Shown here piece by piece: positions 1 through 11,589 of a stretch of 64,000 nucleotides of DNA. A program made the translations under genes and the position numbers. Position 1 is the first letter of the stretch. The number at the start of each line of letters is the position of its first letter. This stretch comes from Meloidogyne chitwoodi. Taxonomy: Eukaryota > Nematoda > Chromadorea > Rhabditida > Meloidogynidae. The notes beneath the pieces are model-generated. The model was not told where the DNA came from. It did not search any database and saw nothing but the letters and a program-made list of their open reading frames with translations. The stretch covers positions 1,426,001-1,490,000 of the forward strand of contig JACZZP010000002.1 in NCBI GenBank assembly GCA_015183035.1, in the 5' to 3' direction.

Positions 1-407
1 TATTAATTCTTTTATTTCTTTATTTTCTCCATTTATTTGTAAACATTTATTAAGGTCATAATAAGCTTTTTGATTTAATCCAAGTTTATTTAATGCAATG
101 GCACGTCTAAAAATTATAATAAAAAAATTAATTTTTAAAATAACCTAAATAATGCCTTTGAATTAAATTGTCTTTGTAAAGAACCACATGCATCCATATA
201 TGCCTTTTCTGGTCTAAAATTAAATTTAACAAAAATAATTAAAAAAAACTTGTGTAAATTTAAATAAGTTTGTGCTCTGTTAGACCAAATAATAGAATTT
301 TCTGGATTTGATTCAATGGCAAGAGTATAGAAATGAATTGATTTATTATAAAGTTTTTGTTTAAAACAGTCATTTCCTTTAATTTTTAATTGTTCAAAAA
401 TATCCAT
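1..407 (-). CDS. TPR-repeat protein, 5' part only
   Basis: Reads leftwards from an ATG at 405-407 and runs off the window start, so only the N-terminal part is present. Exon 1 begins MDIFEQLKIKGNDCFKQKLY and forms a classic tetratricopeptide helix pair (NKSIHFYTLAIESNP, then WSNRAQTYLNL). After a short intron comes PEKAYMDACGSLQRQFNSKA, and after another intron RAIALNKLGLNQKAYYDLNK, so at least three TPR helical pairs are visible. The pattern (GN-CF---Y--SI--YT-AIE-NP, then W-NRAQ) resembles co-chaperone TPR proteins of the SPAG1/RPAP3/TTC type, which bind Hsp70/Hsp90 C-termini. The exact family cannot be fixed from this fragment. Exon joins were made by eye. Confidence 0.75.
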
Positions 408-670
408 AATTTATTCACTTTTTTAAGAAAAAATTAATTTTTAATAATTTTTAAAATAACAAAAAAATATAAATTTAAAAAATAATTTTTAAAATTTTTA
501 ACAACAAAATATGATTTATTCCTTACATTAAATAACAAATTTATAATGTCAAAAAATTAAAAAACAATCAAATTTCTATTTTCTAAATATAATAGAAGTG
601 TTTTATAAATAAAATAAGAGAAAAAAGAAAATATATTTTTTAAAAACCCGAATAAAAAACTTTTTTCAAT

Positions 671-1690
671 TTACTTAAATTTTCCATGTCTTATAAAATT
701 TCCCATTCGAGAATCTTCCAACAACGAACGAACCATATAAACCTTAAAAAAATGTTTTTTTTAATTAAAAATAAATTTTAATTTACTTGAACACAACTGG
801 CAAATATAAGGCAAAACAAATTAATTGCACTCCAAAAATTAATTCTTTCAAAAGCAACCTAAAAAAATTTAAATAAAAAAATGTATTAAAAAACCTCAAT
901 AGAAAAACGATCTCTAGCCTCTATTGCACGAAATTGTGATTGCATTCTTTCAATTTCATTTAAATTTCCTTTTACTTTATTAGTAACTCTCTGACATGAT
1001 GGAAAGAATTTTAAATTTGTAAAAAATATATAAAAATTTTACATACATTGAAGGTTTCAAATTGTTCAGTCAAAAGACCACTATCCTTAGCAGATAATTT
1101 CATATCATAATCACTCAAATAATTTCCTTCTTTGTCCAACAAAAATATTTCGAAAAATACCTTTAAAATTTAATAAAAAAATTTTAAAATTAACAAAACT
1201 CGTTTTTCGCTGCTATAACTAAATGAATTATCAAAACAAATAGCATAATCTCCTCGTCCATTATGCTGTTCATCAAGAGCAATTCTAAAATAAATATACA
1301 TATTTGGAAATAATATAATTTACTTATGTGATCCGTCAGTCTTTTTCTGTTCAGAAACAATTATTACACCGCTAGGTGATTTAAGAGTAAAAGTAATATC
1401 ATTATCACCACCCTCAATTACCTAAAAATTAAATTTCTAAATTTATAAAAAAATAAAACCTGATAATCGACTTCAAATGAATTATATTTTAAATTAATAA
1501 TTGGTTGATAAATACATTCTATATGACCTGCTTCAATAACCATTGCCATAATTATTTCTTCTTGTTGCTGTGGATTTTGTATTGGAGGTGTAACTCCAGT
1601 AAAATGATCATTAAGAATTTGCTGATCTGCCCAAACAATGTATACAAATAAAATAAAATTTAATAAATTAAAAGAAAAATTAAATAACAT
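671..1690 (-). CDS. p24/TMED cargo receptor of the early secretory pathway
   Basis: Multi-exon gene on the minus strand. The start at 1690 opens a hydrophobic signal peptide (LLNFILFVYIVWA). A GOLD domain follows: EAGHIECIYQPI, then FEVDYQVIEGGDNDITFTL, SPSGVIIVSEQKK and DGSHKIALDEQHNGRGDYAI. After that come CFDNSFSYSSEKRVFFEIF, a coiled-coil region (NEIERMQSQFRAIEARDR), one membrane span (NFWSAINLFCLIFASCV) and a short cytosolic tail ending MGNFIRHGKFK. This order is that of p24 proteins, which cycle between ER and Golgi and load cargo into COPI/COPII vesicles. It looks closest to the TMED1/5 (gamma) group. The tail has basic residues but no textbook KKXX ending. It is divergent from RPP30, with about 900 bp between them. 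Confidence 0.88.
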
Positions 1691-1865
1691 CTGAAATAAA
1701 AAAGAAATAAAAAAATTAAGTATAACATACCTATTTAATAAAAATTAAAAAACTAACCACACTTCGCGCCAGGTGTGCACTAAAATGGTTCCCTATTCTT
1801 TCGTCACTAAACCTTTCGTCAAAACTTTTTGTCATGGCCCAGATCAGACCTGGATAATATTTATG

Positions 1866-1910
1866 TCATTCGAAAGAGCACGTCGAGCTGAGTCGAATGA
1901 GACCAAAATT
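1866..1910 (+). repeat. Dispersed 44-bp motif, copy 1
   Basis: Reads TCATTCGAAAGAGC, then CGAGCTGAGTCGAATGAGAC and CAAAAT. The same string in reverse complement, with a few changes, lies near 62270-62315. Partial copies are at 12221-12245, 12340-12375 and 29996-30026. Confidence 0.75.
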
Positions 1911-1914
1911 AGCC

Positions 1915-2025
1915 TGCAAACACAATTTTGGGCCAAGATACAGGCCCCCAACTATCAAAACCCATACTTCCTATGGCTTTTCAATATTCAGGGGCCTGTT
2001 CTTGACCTGAAATTGTGTCTGCATA
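1915..2025. repeat. Foldback (inverted repeat) element
   Basis: Left arm 1915-1950 (TGCAAACACAATTTTGGG, then CAGGCCCCC) pairs with right arm about 1990-2025 (AGGGGCCTGTTCTTG, then AATTGTGTCTGCA), leaving a loop of about 40 bp. No coding content. It is MITE-like; whether it is a full element or part of a larger repeat from about 1760 is unclear. Confidence 0.7.
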
Positions 2026-2590
2026 GAAAGCATCTGTGTGACAAACAAATCTCTCTCCTCTTTTACCACATTTTGTTGACTTTTTCTCTGCAATTTTACA
2101 CTCAATACTCTATCATTTTTCCTTCTTTTTTTTTCATTTTGAAAAATGATCGAAAGACCAACGGAATGGAATGGTCAGGCATAAAAATTGTAACATTTTA
2201 AAGCCTAAACCTTAATTTTAAGTATCGAATGAAAAAGGTTTTCTAAATTTATTTCTAGAATTCCTTCTTCTTCTGTCTTAGTAAACCTCAAAAAATCAGA
2301 AAACATAGAAATAACAAATTCTAAATTCTTATAAATACTTTAACTGTGAATCCTAAGCCCTTGGGTTTGCGACAAAACGCCATAGACAAAATGGTTATAA
2401 GGCCAGTATTGGACAAAGCTGCCTTAACCAATTTTCTTGACAAAAAAGATGTTTTTAACGTTTCTTCAATATCTTTCGCGTTTTTTCTGAGTTGTGTTTT
2501 TTAATTTATTTGAAATTCAACAATCTAAAATTTATATTATTTAGGTTATTGTTGAAATTAAAGAATTGTACTTGCTTTTACAATTTTGTG

Positions 2591-4032
2591 ATGAAAAAGA
2601 TTGTCTTCTCTGATTTAAATATTAAACATCGTGGAGATTCCGATCAAACTTTGGCTAATGTTCGTCGTGCTGTGCGAATGGGATACGATGCAGTGGTAAA
2701 TTTCAAATATTTTTATTTTTTATAGTGATTGTTTTTAATTTTAGGTTATAAATATCGACATTGGAAATTATTCAGAAGAAGATATTCAAGTAATATTTAA
2801 ATAAGTTTTATAAAAATTCTGTAAGCAATTTTTAAATAAATCAAATGAACAAATTAGCTTGTAAAAATTTTCTAAACACTTCTTTTTGGTAATCAAAAGA
2901 TTAATTTTTCAACATTAAAATCACCATCTAATTAATCCGCCTTTTTTTGAATTTTTTTCTAAAAAATATATTTTTGTAATATTTAAGAATGATGGACAGC
3001 CGTCAAAGAAGAAAAAGAAAATGCAACAAAAAACGAAAGAAATTGAGGATTCATTAACCCCTGCAATTATTCCCAATCCTTTCTTTTTAGATGAATCTAA
3101 ACTTGATCTTTCTGCTTTTTTTCAAAGTGGGAAACGCTTTCGTCAATTTAGGTTTTAAATTTAAATTTAATTTAAAATTTTTAGTCGTTTAACAGTAACA
3201 ATAGACGAAAATTCAGTGCATAAATTTCAACATGATGCAAGGGTGAAAAAATATGACATTAGTAATTATTTTTAGAAATTAAATTTAGTTTAATTTTAGT
3301 TGCTGTTCGAATTCCAGATGAACAACTGCTTTTAACATTGCAAAGGTTATTTCTAAATATTTTTTTAATTTTATTCTAAAGGAAAGGAGATTTTGTTGAT
3401 ATAATCACTCTTGATGGAATTGATGGGGAAGTTGGTAATATTTCATGGCTTTTCAAACAAAAAATAGTGCAAAGTTGTGTTAGTGTTGGTATTTATTTCG
3501 AAATAACATATTCCCGAGCGTTACAAAGCTCTGATAAGAGAAGACAGGTTTCCTTTTTTCATTTTTTAGGATATTACAATATTTTAAAGCTTTTTTCATA
3601 TGCAAGAAAGTTAATAGAGATTACTCACGGTGGTAATGGAATTGTATTAAGCAGTGGAGCAGATGAATTGGTCAGTAATTAGATTTTTTTAGAATTAATT
3701 GAATGTTTAAATTCATTTTTCAAGATTACACTACGCGCTCCTTATGATGTTGGGAATTTGAGCACACTCTTTGGATTGTCTCCAGAGGCAGGACGCAAAC
3801 TAATTTCAAGTACTATTATTCATAATTAGAAATAATAACATTTCTCTTACAATTAGAAAATGCCCAAGACGTATTGCTACGTGCCCAAACTCGTAAAACT
3901 ATCAAAGGTTCAATACATGTTACTAATATTTCAACAAAAACCCCAATTCCTTCTGGTCAACGTTTTGGTGAAGTATTTGATCAATTATCAGAAATAGAAG
4001 AATTCAAAGCTGAAATGACCGAGATAAAATAA
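2591..4032 (+). CDS. RPP30: Ribonuclease P/MRP protein subunit p30
   Basis: Starts MKKIVFSDLNIKHRGDSDQT and ends EEFKAEMTEIK. The PHP-like RNase P p30 fold is recognisable in order: the N-terminal strand VFSDLNI, AVRMGYDAVVINIDI, then a lysine-rich insert (SKKKKKMQQKTKEI). Next come FRQFSRLTVTIDE, YDIIAVRIPDEQLLLTLQ, VDIITLDGIDGE, and the central SCVSVGIYFEITYSRAL / KRRQ block. After that are ARKLIEITHGGNGIVLSSGA, LRAPYDVGNLSTLFGLSPEA and NAQDVLLRAQTRKTIKG. As part of RNase P and MRP it supports 5' maturation of pre-tRNA and pre-rRNA in the nucleus. An upstream in-frame ATG at 2492 would add a hydrophobic, AT-biased stretch and is probably untranslated or intronic; ATG 2591 fits the family start. 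Confidence 0.93.
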
Positions 4033-4202
4033 ATTTGAACCTCTTCAAAAATCCATAATTTTGTTATTTAAAGTAAATTTTAACAAATTAAAAAATGGCA
4101 AAAAATTTTATATAAACTTTTTACAAAAAATTTTTTTAGTTAGGTATAAAAGTAATACAATGTAAAAAAGTCTTTGATAAAGAAAATTCACTCCATTGTC
4201 GT

Positions 4203-7108
4203 TCAAAGTAATAATTCATGTACCAATAAATCTCCGTTGACAGCAAAGATTAACGCTGAATTGCCAGATCGTCCTCCCCATGAATTACTATAGGTCTAGC
4301 AAATTAATTTTTTTTGACTTTTTATCAAAAATTAAGAGAATTCTTACCACTCTTGGAAAGTCAACTCCACTAATTGAATCACGATTGACGGTCCCAATTT
4401 GGTTATGAACTTTTGGACTACGCACAACACAAAGCAACTGGAAATTTTAAACAATTTTTGGATACAATGTAGCCTGTGGCCTACTTTTTTTGTACAAGTC
4501 AATGGCCGGTTTGTCTTCGCACAAACTTAAATCTATTGATTGAAATTCATTCAATACATTGGAGTGAATTTCAATCAATAGATCCAAGATTGTGCGAAGA
4601 TCAACTGGCCATTGATTTATACACAAAAAAGTGTGTCACAGGCTACATTGTATCCAAAAATTGTTTAAATTTAGAAATGGTCGTTTTATACCTCTCCAGT
4701 GTGTAGAGACCAGCCGCGAACAATTGAGTCTTCACCAACAGCAAAAACAAATTGCTCATTTGCATCAACAAAACAGGGAAGTTTGTGTGAAGAATTGATA
4801 TGTCCTGACTCAATCTGTGTCAATTCTTTTTTTGTTCGAATATCCCAAAGTTTTATTTTTCCAACAAAGTTTTCACTCAACAAAGTATTTGGCCTTTTGC
4901 ATAAAGTATGAACAAAACCACTAGAAGCCGAATCAACAAATTCGCCAACACAATGATTTGAATGCACTCGGAGATCCAATAATGAAATATTTGCTGATTT
5001 ACGACCAAGAAAAAGAGTATTCCCATCCAGAAATTAACAAAAAGATTTTAAGATTAATGTAGAAAGAAACCTTCGAAAAAGCGCACGAAATTACATTTTT
5101 TCCTCCGCTGGAAACGAAAAAATTTTGACCAGAAAGAACGTTGAAAATTCGAGCATTCTTTTCCATTCCAACGCATATCTGTTCAAATAAAAATATAAAT
5201 AGAACTGATAAAATTAATTTCTAATGAAATTTTATCACCTTCATGTGGTAAGAATTAAAACAAATTGACCAAATAGGCTCAGTTGACGTCCATTCAGAGT
5301 TATAAATTGGAGAGCTCATTGATTCACGTCCCTCAAAAAAATTATAACAAAAAGAAAAAAGGAAAAAACCTCTTCACTCAAATTGAATTCAATAGGTCGT
5401 AAATGTACACTACATTTTGTAACAATTCGTGGTGGGTATTTGTCATTAATTGAATTATAAAAGGAACCAGCCGTAGCAAAAAGAATACAAGTCACATCTC
5501 GATCTTAAAATAATTTTTGTTATTAAACCATAAAATGGTGAAACCTGCTGGAGCAAGCACCATATCAACAAGAACTTGATTTGATGTCTCTAGACAAATA
5601 CCATTGTCCAATGGATCAAAATGAAGTCTAAATCGAAAAAAATCTAAAATACTAATTCGAAACTAGCCCGTAAGTGTTGCAAGCAAAACGCCCATTTGTA
5701 TCAAATAACTGTTTAGGATTTTCATCCAAAAACTTGGCGTGCCTCCTGAAAAATAATTATTGTCTAATAACAGGAGTGATGGGATTTCAAATTCCTGTTC
5801 TACCGTTTTCTCGTTCTTTTTATTTCCTGATTCCCGTTGTCGGAGAATTCTTGCAGGACATTAACTATTTAATATCCAATACAATATTTGATTTCAACAC
5901 AGGTTCACTCTGATTGACCCAGGGAATTCAAGTACATATAAACTACCAGTACTTAGGTTGAGACCAAATCTAATAGTCTTTTGTAATTTATTTTATTGAT
6001 TCCAATTTTCCTGCTATTTTTGTATTTCTAGACTCCTGTGTTCTTTTTTTACACACACCTGATATGTAAGTGTATTATGTATATATTTACCTTGCTTGTT
6101 CAGAATTTGATTGAACTTTGAAAGACAATACTCGAGAACATTGATCATGTCCAGAAAAAATGTCCTTTCTTTGAGTTGACCAGCAACCTAACAAAGTTCT
6201 ACCATCTTCTGAAACATCCAGAAATTGGCAACTGTCGAAACGTTGTGACCAACTGTCCAATACCTGAAAAAATTATTAGAATTAACTATGGGAAAACCTC
6301 AAAACTGTAGCTGGGTGTTTGTTCAACAGAACGCAACCTCGATTCCTCAACTAGACGGAGATTCGTACTCCTACAAGAACCAAAAATTTGTAGTCCAGCC
6401 AACGCTCTTGGTAGATTCAAATTCAATTTTCGTATATTTTTAGTTGTATTAGAACATTTTAAAGCTTCTGAATTAACTGCCAATTTACGTAAATGCAACA
6501 AGGTTGAACCAGAAGGCTAAATTACTGATTGAAAACAATACATAAAAGCATACCTGTCCTGGAACGCTTCCCAGAATTCTATAATATTTTTTACTATCTG
6601 GATCATAGGAATAGCTTAAATTTTTATTTAGATTAATACATCAAAAGCATACCCAGGTAAATCACTAAGGTCTGAAGATCTTGTAATTATATCAGTAGTT
6701 GTTGATGTAGAGGTGAAATTGTTCGTTGTATTCATTATATTAGATTTAAAATTTTCAAAATTATTTACTGGCCGATTTTGACCTCTGTAATTAATATGAC
6801 TTTTCTGTTGATGGTGGCACTCCTTGTTTGAAGAATGTCCATTTTCTCTTAGATCATTCCACTTTCTATTATTATTCCAGCCAATTCTATTAATTGATCC
6901 ATTGTCTATGTTGTCTAATCGGACGCGCTGGCGTTTTACAGGTGTAATAGAAGTTGAAGAGGATTGAACTTCTTTAGAAGGTTGACGAAAGTGATTTTTT
7001 TCATTCTTTAAATGTTATATAAAATAATAAAACATATACATATATAATTATTACATTACGAGAACGAATTTCCATTTTAGATGAAGTCAAATCAGAATGA
7101 TGATTCAT
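4203..7108 (-). CDS. WD40-repeat protein, DCAF4/WDR21-like
   Basis: Minus-strand, many exons, start ATG at 7106-7108, stop 4203-4205. The N-terminal part is polar and basic (TSSKMEIRSRN, VKRQRVRLDN). Then comes LPGYSYDPDSKKYYRI, the signature of DCAF4/WDR21 proteins (LPG-YYDP--K-Y-). The rest is a beta-propeller with recognisable repeats: DSCQFLDVSEDGRTLLGC, SICFNSYHMKICVGMEKN, NVISCAFSKDGNTLFLG, VHTLCKRPNTLLSENFVG and KIKLWDIRTKKEL. The last are VDANEQFVFAVGEDSIVRGW and, in the final exons, SGNSALIFAVNGDLLVHE. Known family members recruit substrates to the DDB1-CUL4 ubiquitin ligase; that role is inferred from family. Its start is 218 bp from the WDR24 start on the opposite strand. One intron (4438-4691) is almost wholly a foldback element. 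Confidence 0.82.
4442..4672. repeat. Near-perfect palindromic (MITE-like) element filling an intron
   Basis: Left end (AAATTTTAAACAATTTTTGG, ATACAATGTAGCCTG) mirrors right end (CAGGCTACATTGTATCC, AAAAATTGTTTAAATTT). The inner arms (CTATTGATTGAAATTCA / TGAATTTCAATCAATAG) continue the pairing almost to the centre near 4557. It sits inside the DCAF4-like intron 4438-4691. The minus-strand acceptor AG is 3 bp outside one end and the donor GT about 18 bp outside the other. Confidence 0.92.
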
Positions 7109-7326
7109 ATTGATCAGGTTATTTTAGTTTTTTTTTTATTTTTTGGTAGGGAAGAAGGACAACTGAAAGGCGATCAACTTCAGTGTATAAAACCGTGAAT
7201 TCGTCCCACAGTTCAAAACGTCACTAGGGTAAAAATCATCATTTCGTCATAAATACCTTTTTGTATTGTGTATACCTTCTAGAAATTGAAAATTGCTTTT
7301 ATTCAATTTTTTCTTGCCAGGAAAGA
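7109..7326. promoter_or_regulatory. Shared 5' region between two divergent genes
   Basis: 218 bp separate the start codons of the DCAF4-like gene (minus) and WDR24 (plus). Any promoters must lie here or overlap the genes, so a bidirectional promoter is likely. TTTCTTGCCAG just before the WDR24 ATG looks like a splice or trans-splice acceptor. I see no clear TATA element. Inferred from layout only. Confidence 0.4.
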
Positions 7327-10300
7327 ATGGGGAAGAATAGTTGTATGACCATTCACCAGACTACTGAACCATTAGATGCATTATGTACCAATAAAGATAG
7401 ATCTAAAATTGCAATTACTGGAAGGACAGGTTTTATATGTTTGCTTTATATAATCATAAAAAATTTAGTTGTAAAGGTATTCTCTGCTTGCGGTGGAAAC
7501 TTTGAATTAATAGCCGAAAGAAGTAAACCAAAAAAAACTATGTACTTTTCTGGTAGTATTGCTTGGTGTCCATTAAGAGGTAAGCCGACATAAAATTTTT
7601 ATTTTAAAATATACATATTTAGAAAATCTGATTGCTATTAGTTCTTCTGTTGGAGCAATTTACCTTTGGGATCCAGAAATAACGCATAGTAAAATTGCTG
7701 CATGATTTATAATGACATATTTTTAGTGGAATGTTCTTATAAGGCACACAAACAACTTGCTACTAAAGTTTGTTTCAATGAATTCAATGAAAACATTCTT
7801 GTAAGCGGTTCAAAAGATTCTACCGTCTGGCTATACGATTTGAGATGCGCAGAACCGAGTCTATGTTTTGCGTAGGTATTATTTATTTTAATTCGATTTT
7901 TTAATTTTTTAGAAGCAATCAGGATGATTCTATTAGAGGTTGCTTTTAAAAATTTTATAAGCGTTCGTCTTTAAGACATCCAATTTTGTATGGAAAGCAA
8001 ATTACAAGACACGTTTGTTACTGCTAGCGACAGTGGTACAATAAGGTTTTGGGATGCTCGCCGTACAGATAAAGCCTCAAAGTAAGCTTTCTTTTCAATT
8101 ACTTTTCATCTCTTACTATAAATTGGTGAGTTTATTTATGGAAAATTTAAATTTTAAAATTATTTATCAAATAACTCCGTAAGTTTTCTATTATTTTTAT
8201 TTTAGAGAATTTATTGCACACAGTTCTCAAATCTACAGGTTTTTTTTTATTAATAGAAGCATCAACTTTTGTCTAATTTTAGTATAGCATTAAATCCACA
8301 AATTCAATCAAAAAATTTAATTGCTACAGCTGGCCGTGATAAATATATTCGCATTTGGGATTGGTCAAAAAATATGCCGCAGTTTCTTTATACTGTTGAA
8401 ATGATGGCAATTGTGACTCGTGTCTCCTGGTGCCCTGAAAATTCTTGGTGTTTTTTATTTTTTGATCTAGCAGTATATAATAAATATTATTTATTAGGCA
8501 CGTTGCTTGTTGTTTTGCACCGCCAAGTGGTTTTGTTTCCTCTGACAATACAATTTACGTCTGGGATATTCGTCGTCCATTTATTCCTTTTGCTTCATTT
8601 GATGCACATACAAAAACATGCACAGGTTTTGTTCAATACTTATTACATATATTTAAAATTTAAAATAGATATGTCATGGCCTAGATATGGGACAAGTGGA
8701 ACTTTTTTTTCATGTGGAAAAGATGGGAAATTAATAATTAACCACACTAATTCGCCACACAGACCTTTCATTTATGCAAATAATGTTGCGTTAGATGCAA
8801 ATAATTCTTCTACGGATGAATTTATTGTCGCAGGTATATTTTATCCTTTACTGATTTTCTAATTCATTACTTGATGAGTGAATAGACATTTTATATATCT
8901 GATTGTGAGATGTCATTTACTATCCCATTCTTGCAGAAAAAATTTCACATATTTAAATTTAACATAGTTCTATTTATATTATGGAACATTATTTTTTTAT
9001 TTAAGTTTCATCTTCTCGGCGGAAAGGTAGTCCTTTGTTTCTTGATCATGCAGATTCTTTTCGTCGTCGATCTCCAAGCACTCTTTTCTCTATATCACCA
9101 ACTGATCCTATTCTAATGCCTGGCAAAGCACTATCATATTTTGCTTCAAAGTTCTTTTATGTTTATACGTTTTAAAACTTAATTTTAAATAGCTATAAAT
9201 TTGCTGGAGATTCCATTGCAGAACTTTGTGAGTATAATGGTCGTGTCGCTGAATGTATTTATAGGTTAATTGTTTTTTAATTTTTTTATTCAATGATTAT
9301 TTTTAGAAACAGTTTGGCATATACCTGGAGAGTGGCCTGTTTATTGGCTTCACAGGCTGACATAGGAACAAGTTTATCACATTTTACAGATCGTCATGTA
9401 CATTTAACTTCTTCGTTCGATAATGGTAGTTTATGGATTTAAATTTTATCTACATATATTAATAATTTATTGAATAAACTTATTAGGTTATAATTCTGTA
9501 CCATAATACATATTATTTATTGTTAGGCCAAAATGAATCTGTTGAACGTTTGTCAGTTGATCATTTTACACCTAATTCAAACAAAGCATTTTTTGAATGT
9601 GCTAGGAAAAAGAATCAACAACAACAGACAATCGAATGCTTATCGAATGCACCAGTATCCGAAACTATTTCATCAATGCCACAAATTCCAATTTCTATAG
9701 AATCTCATAATGAATTGAATACAAATGATTTATTTTTTGAAGATTTAAATTTTGGCGTTGTGACCGATGATGAGGAGTCACATTCGATTAATTGGAGGTA
9801 ATTTTAAATGAAATGTTTATTTGTTTTAATTTTTGAAAAATTTGATCTAGATCTATTGTTACTTTTGCTCTTATAAATTGCTCACAGCTTAATGATGAAG
9901 TTTATGACATGGGGAGAAAAAAGATCAAAAATCAAACATTCAATATTTTTGGCGATTATCGCACACATTATAATCACCGTTTTTCAAGAAAGAATCGTCC
10001 CCGTTCGCGCATATCTGAAGATCTTGAATTAGCTATAGCATCTACAAATTTAATAGAAGGGGAAGAATTTAATAATCAGGGAATATTTGAAAAAACGAAA
10101 AAAGAACTTGAAGGCGAGAATGACAGTTTAGTTGTTGGAAGTATTAGCACATTATCAAATTCATCAGATGATATTGTCCAGTCAGCGTCCGTTGAAGGAG
10201 ATAGAGATTTTATTGAAAATGTAAAAGATGCAGCAACAAAAACTGCTATTTCTGATAATGAAGAAGCAGATTCTCAATTCCGTGATATTAATTTTGATAA

Positions 10301-11407
10301 TAAATTTAATTTTTTTTTAGAAAATGAACTAGAAACTAGTTTTTCATGTATTTCACAATGTACACATAAACAAAATTCTTCACTTCAATTCGATGTGTTA
10401 CCTTCGCTTAAATCGTTGCTTGAATTCTTTTCAAATTTAGTTAGTCTTTTTATCTAAATTTTTTAAATTTTTGTTTGAAACTTTAGGGTGATGTGCAAAT
10501 GTGTGCAACAATTTGTATGATTTTTGGTCAGAAAATTGTTGACTACAAATTAGTTAGTCCAAATCAGGTGGATGCTTGGTTTCTTTCATATATAGGTAAT
10601 TTTAAGTATTTATTAGAATAGAGGTATACTAATTAACATTTTTGAGAAATTCTCGAACAATTGGGTTTATGGCGTGTCGCAGCATTTCTCATAAAAAAGT
10701 GTTACAGAACAGGAATTAATCAATTAAGCAATGTGGTAAATTTTTTGTTGTTTGAATGTGTAAATTTTGGTTCTTTTTTGTCATGTTCCCAAAAGTTAGC
10801 TTGTTTTAATCTGCAAGTTATAATTTTTCTCAAACGGATTATATTCTTTTTCAATGGAATTATTTTATAATTATGTACATGTATAAAAGTTTTGAAAAAT
10901 AAAATTATGGACTTGCAAAAAAAAAGCCTTTTGGAAACATAACCGAAAAGAATCAAAATTTTTATTAGATTTAAAAAAAGGCTTTTCAGAGCACTTTCGT
11001 AAAAATTTGGTGTCCACATTGCCGTAGTACATCAACACGTGCTAGCATGAGATGTCTGAAATGTAGGCATTTCTATAATTACACATGCACAATTTGGTTA
11101 GTTCTCTTTTATATTTATTTGGATCTCATATAAATAATTTTATATATTTTTTGACTCAAATCCAAATGTGAAAATTATATGAACACTAATTTGAATTAAA
11201 TATTTAGTGAGACAAATGTTCGTGGAATTTGGTCGAGCTGTGCTGAATGTGGTCTTTTTATATTAAAAAACAAAATTATAATTTCTAAAAGTTTAAGGAC
11301 ATGGTGGCCATTTGCTTCATATGGTAGAATGGTTCAATCAATCAGAATTTTGTCCCGTTGTTGGGTGTGGACATATTTGTACAAGGAAGGTAGAAGAACT
11401 AAAATAA
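7327..11407 (+). CDS. WDR24: GATOR2 complex subunit WDR24 (WD40 plus C-terminal RING)
   Basis: Start ATG 7327 (MGKNSCMTIHQTTEPLDALC), stop 11405-11407. An N-terminal propeller of about 350 residues follows: IAWCPLRENLIAISSSVGAI, KVCFNEFNENILVSGSKDST with VWLYDLRC, FVTASDSGTIRFWDAR, LIATAGRDKYIRIWDW, NTIYVWDIRRP and GTFFSCGKDGKLI. A long polar low-complexity middle comes next. Then a helical region (VDAWFLSYIEILEQLGLWRV) and a zinc-binding end: WCPHCRSTSTRASMRCLKC, CTICETNVRGIWSSCAEC, GHGGHLLHMVEWF and CPVVGCGHIC. The GHGGH and CP-GCGH motifs are typical of WDR24/Sea2. GATOR2 relieves GATOR1 inhibition and activates mTORC1 in response to amino acids at lysosomes. Several exon joins in the 8.9-9.5 kb part are uncertain. 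The last introns (10.7-11.2 kb) are longer than average. Confidence 0.88.
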
Positions 11408-11589
11408 CAAACAAAAATTTGCAATTATTTTTATTTATTTTAATTTCGAATTTTAATATTTAAAATTGAAAACCGATTAAAATGAAATATGGAAATTTTG
11501 ATTAATTATTCGTAAAAATTATCAATATTTTATTTGCACTATAAACAGTATACAAAACAATAAAAATTTTTGTTAAAATATACTTTTAT

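Larger units (their letters stand above)
1691..2590. other. Intergenic region between TMED and RPP30, carrying a foldback repeat
   Basis: No supported gene. A 142-codon open frame at 1773-2201 overlaps the repeats and resembles no family I know. The stretch holds one copy of the dispersed motif (1866-1910) and the foldback at 1915-2025. The last about 100 bp before the RPP30 ATG contain T-rich acceptor-like sequence that could be its trans-splice site. Confidence 0.6.

Noticed and set aside
1773..2201. 142-codon open frame between TMED and RPP30
   Set aside because: It overlaps a foldback and a dispersed motif, has no family resemblance and no splice context.
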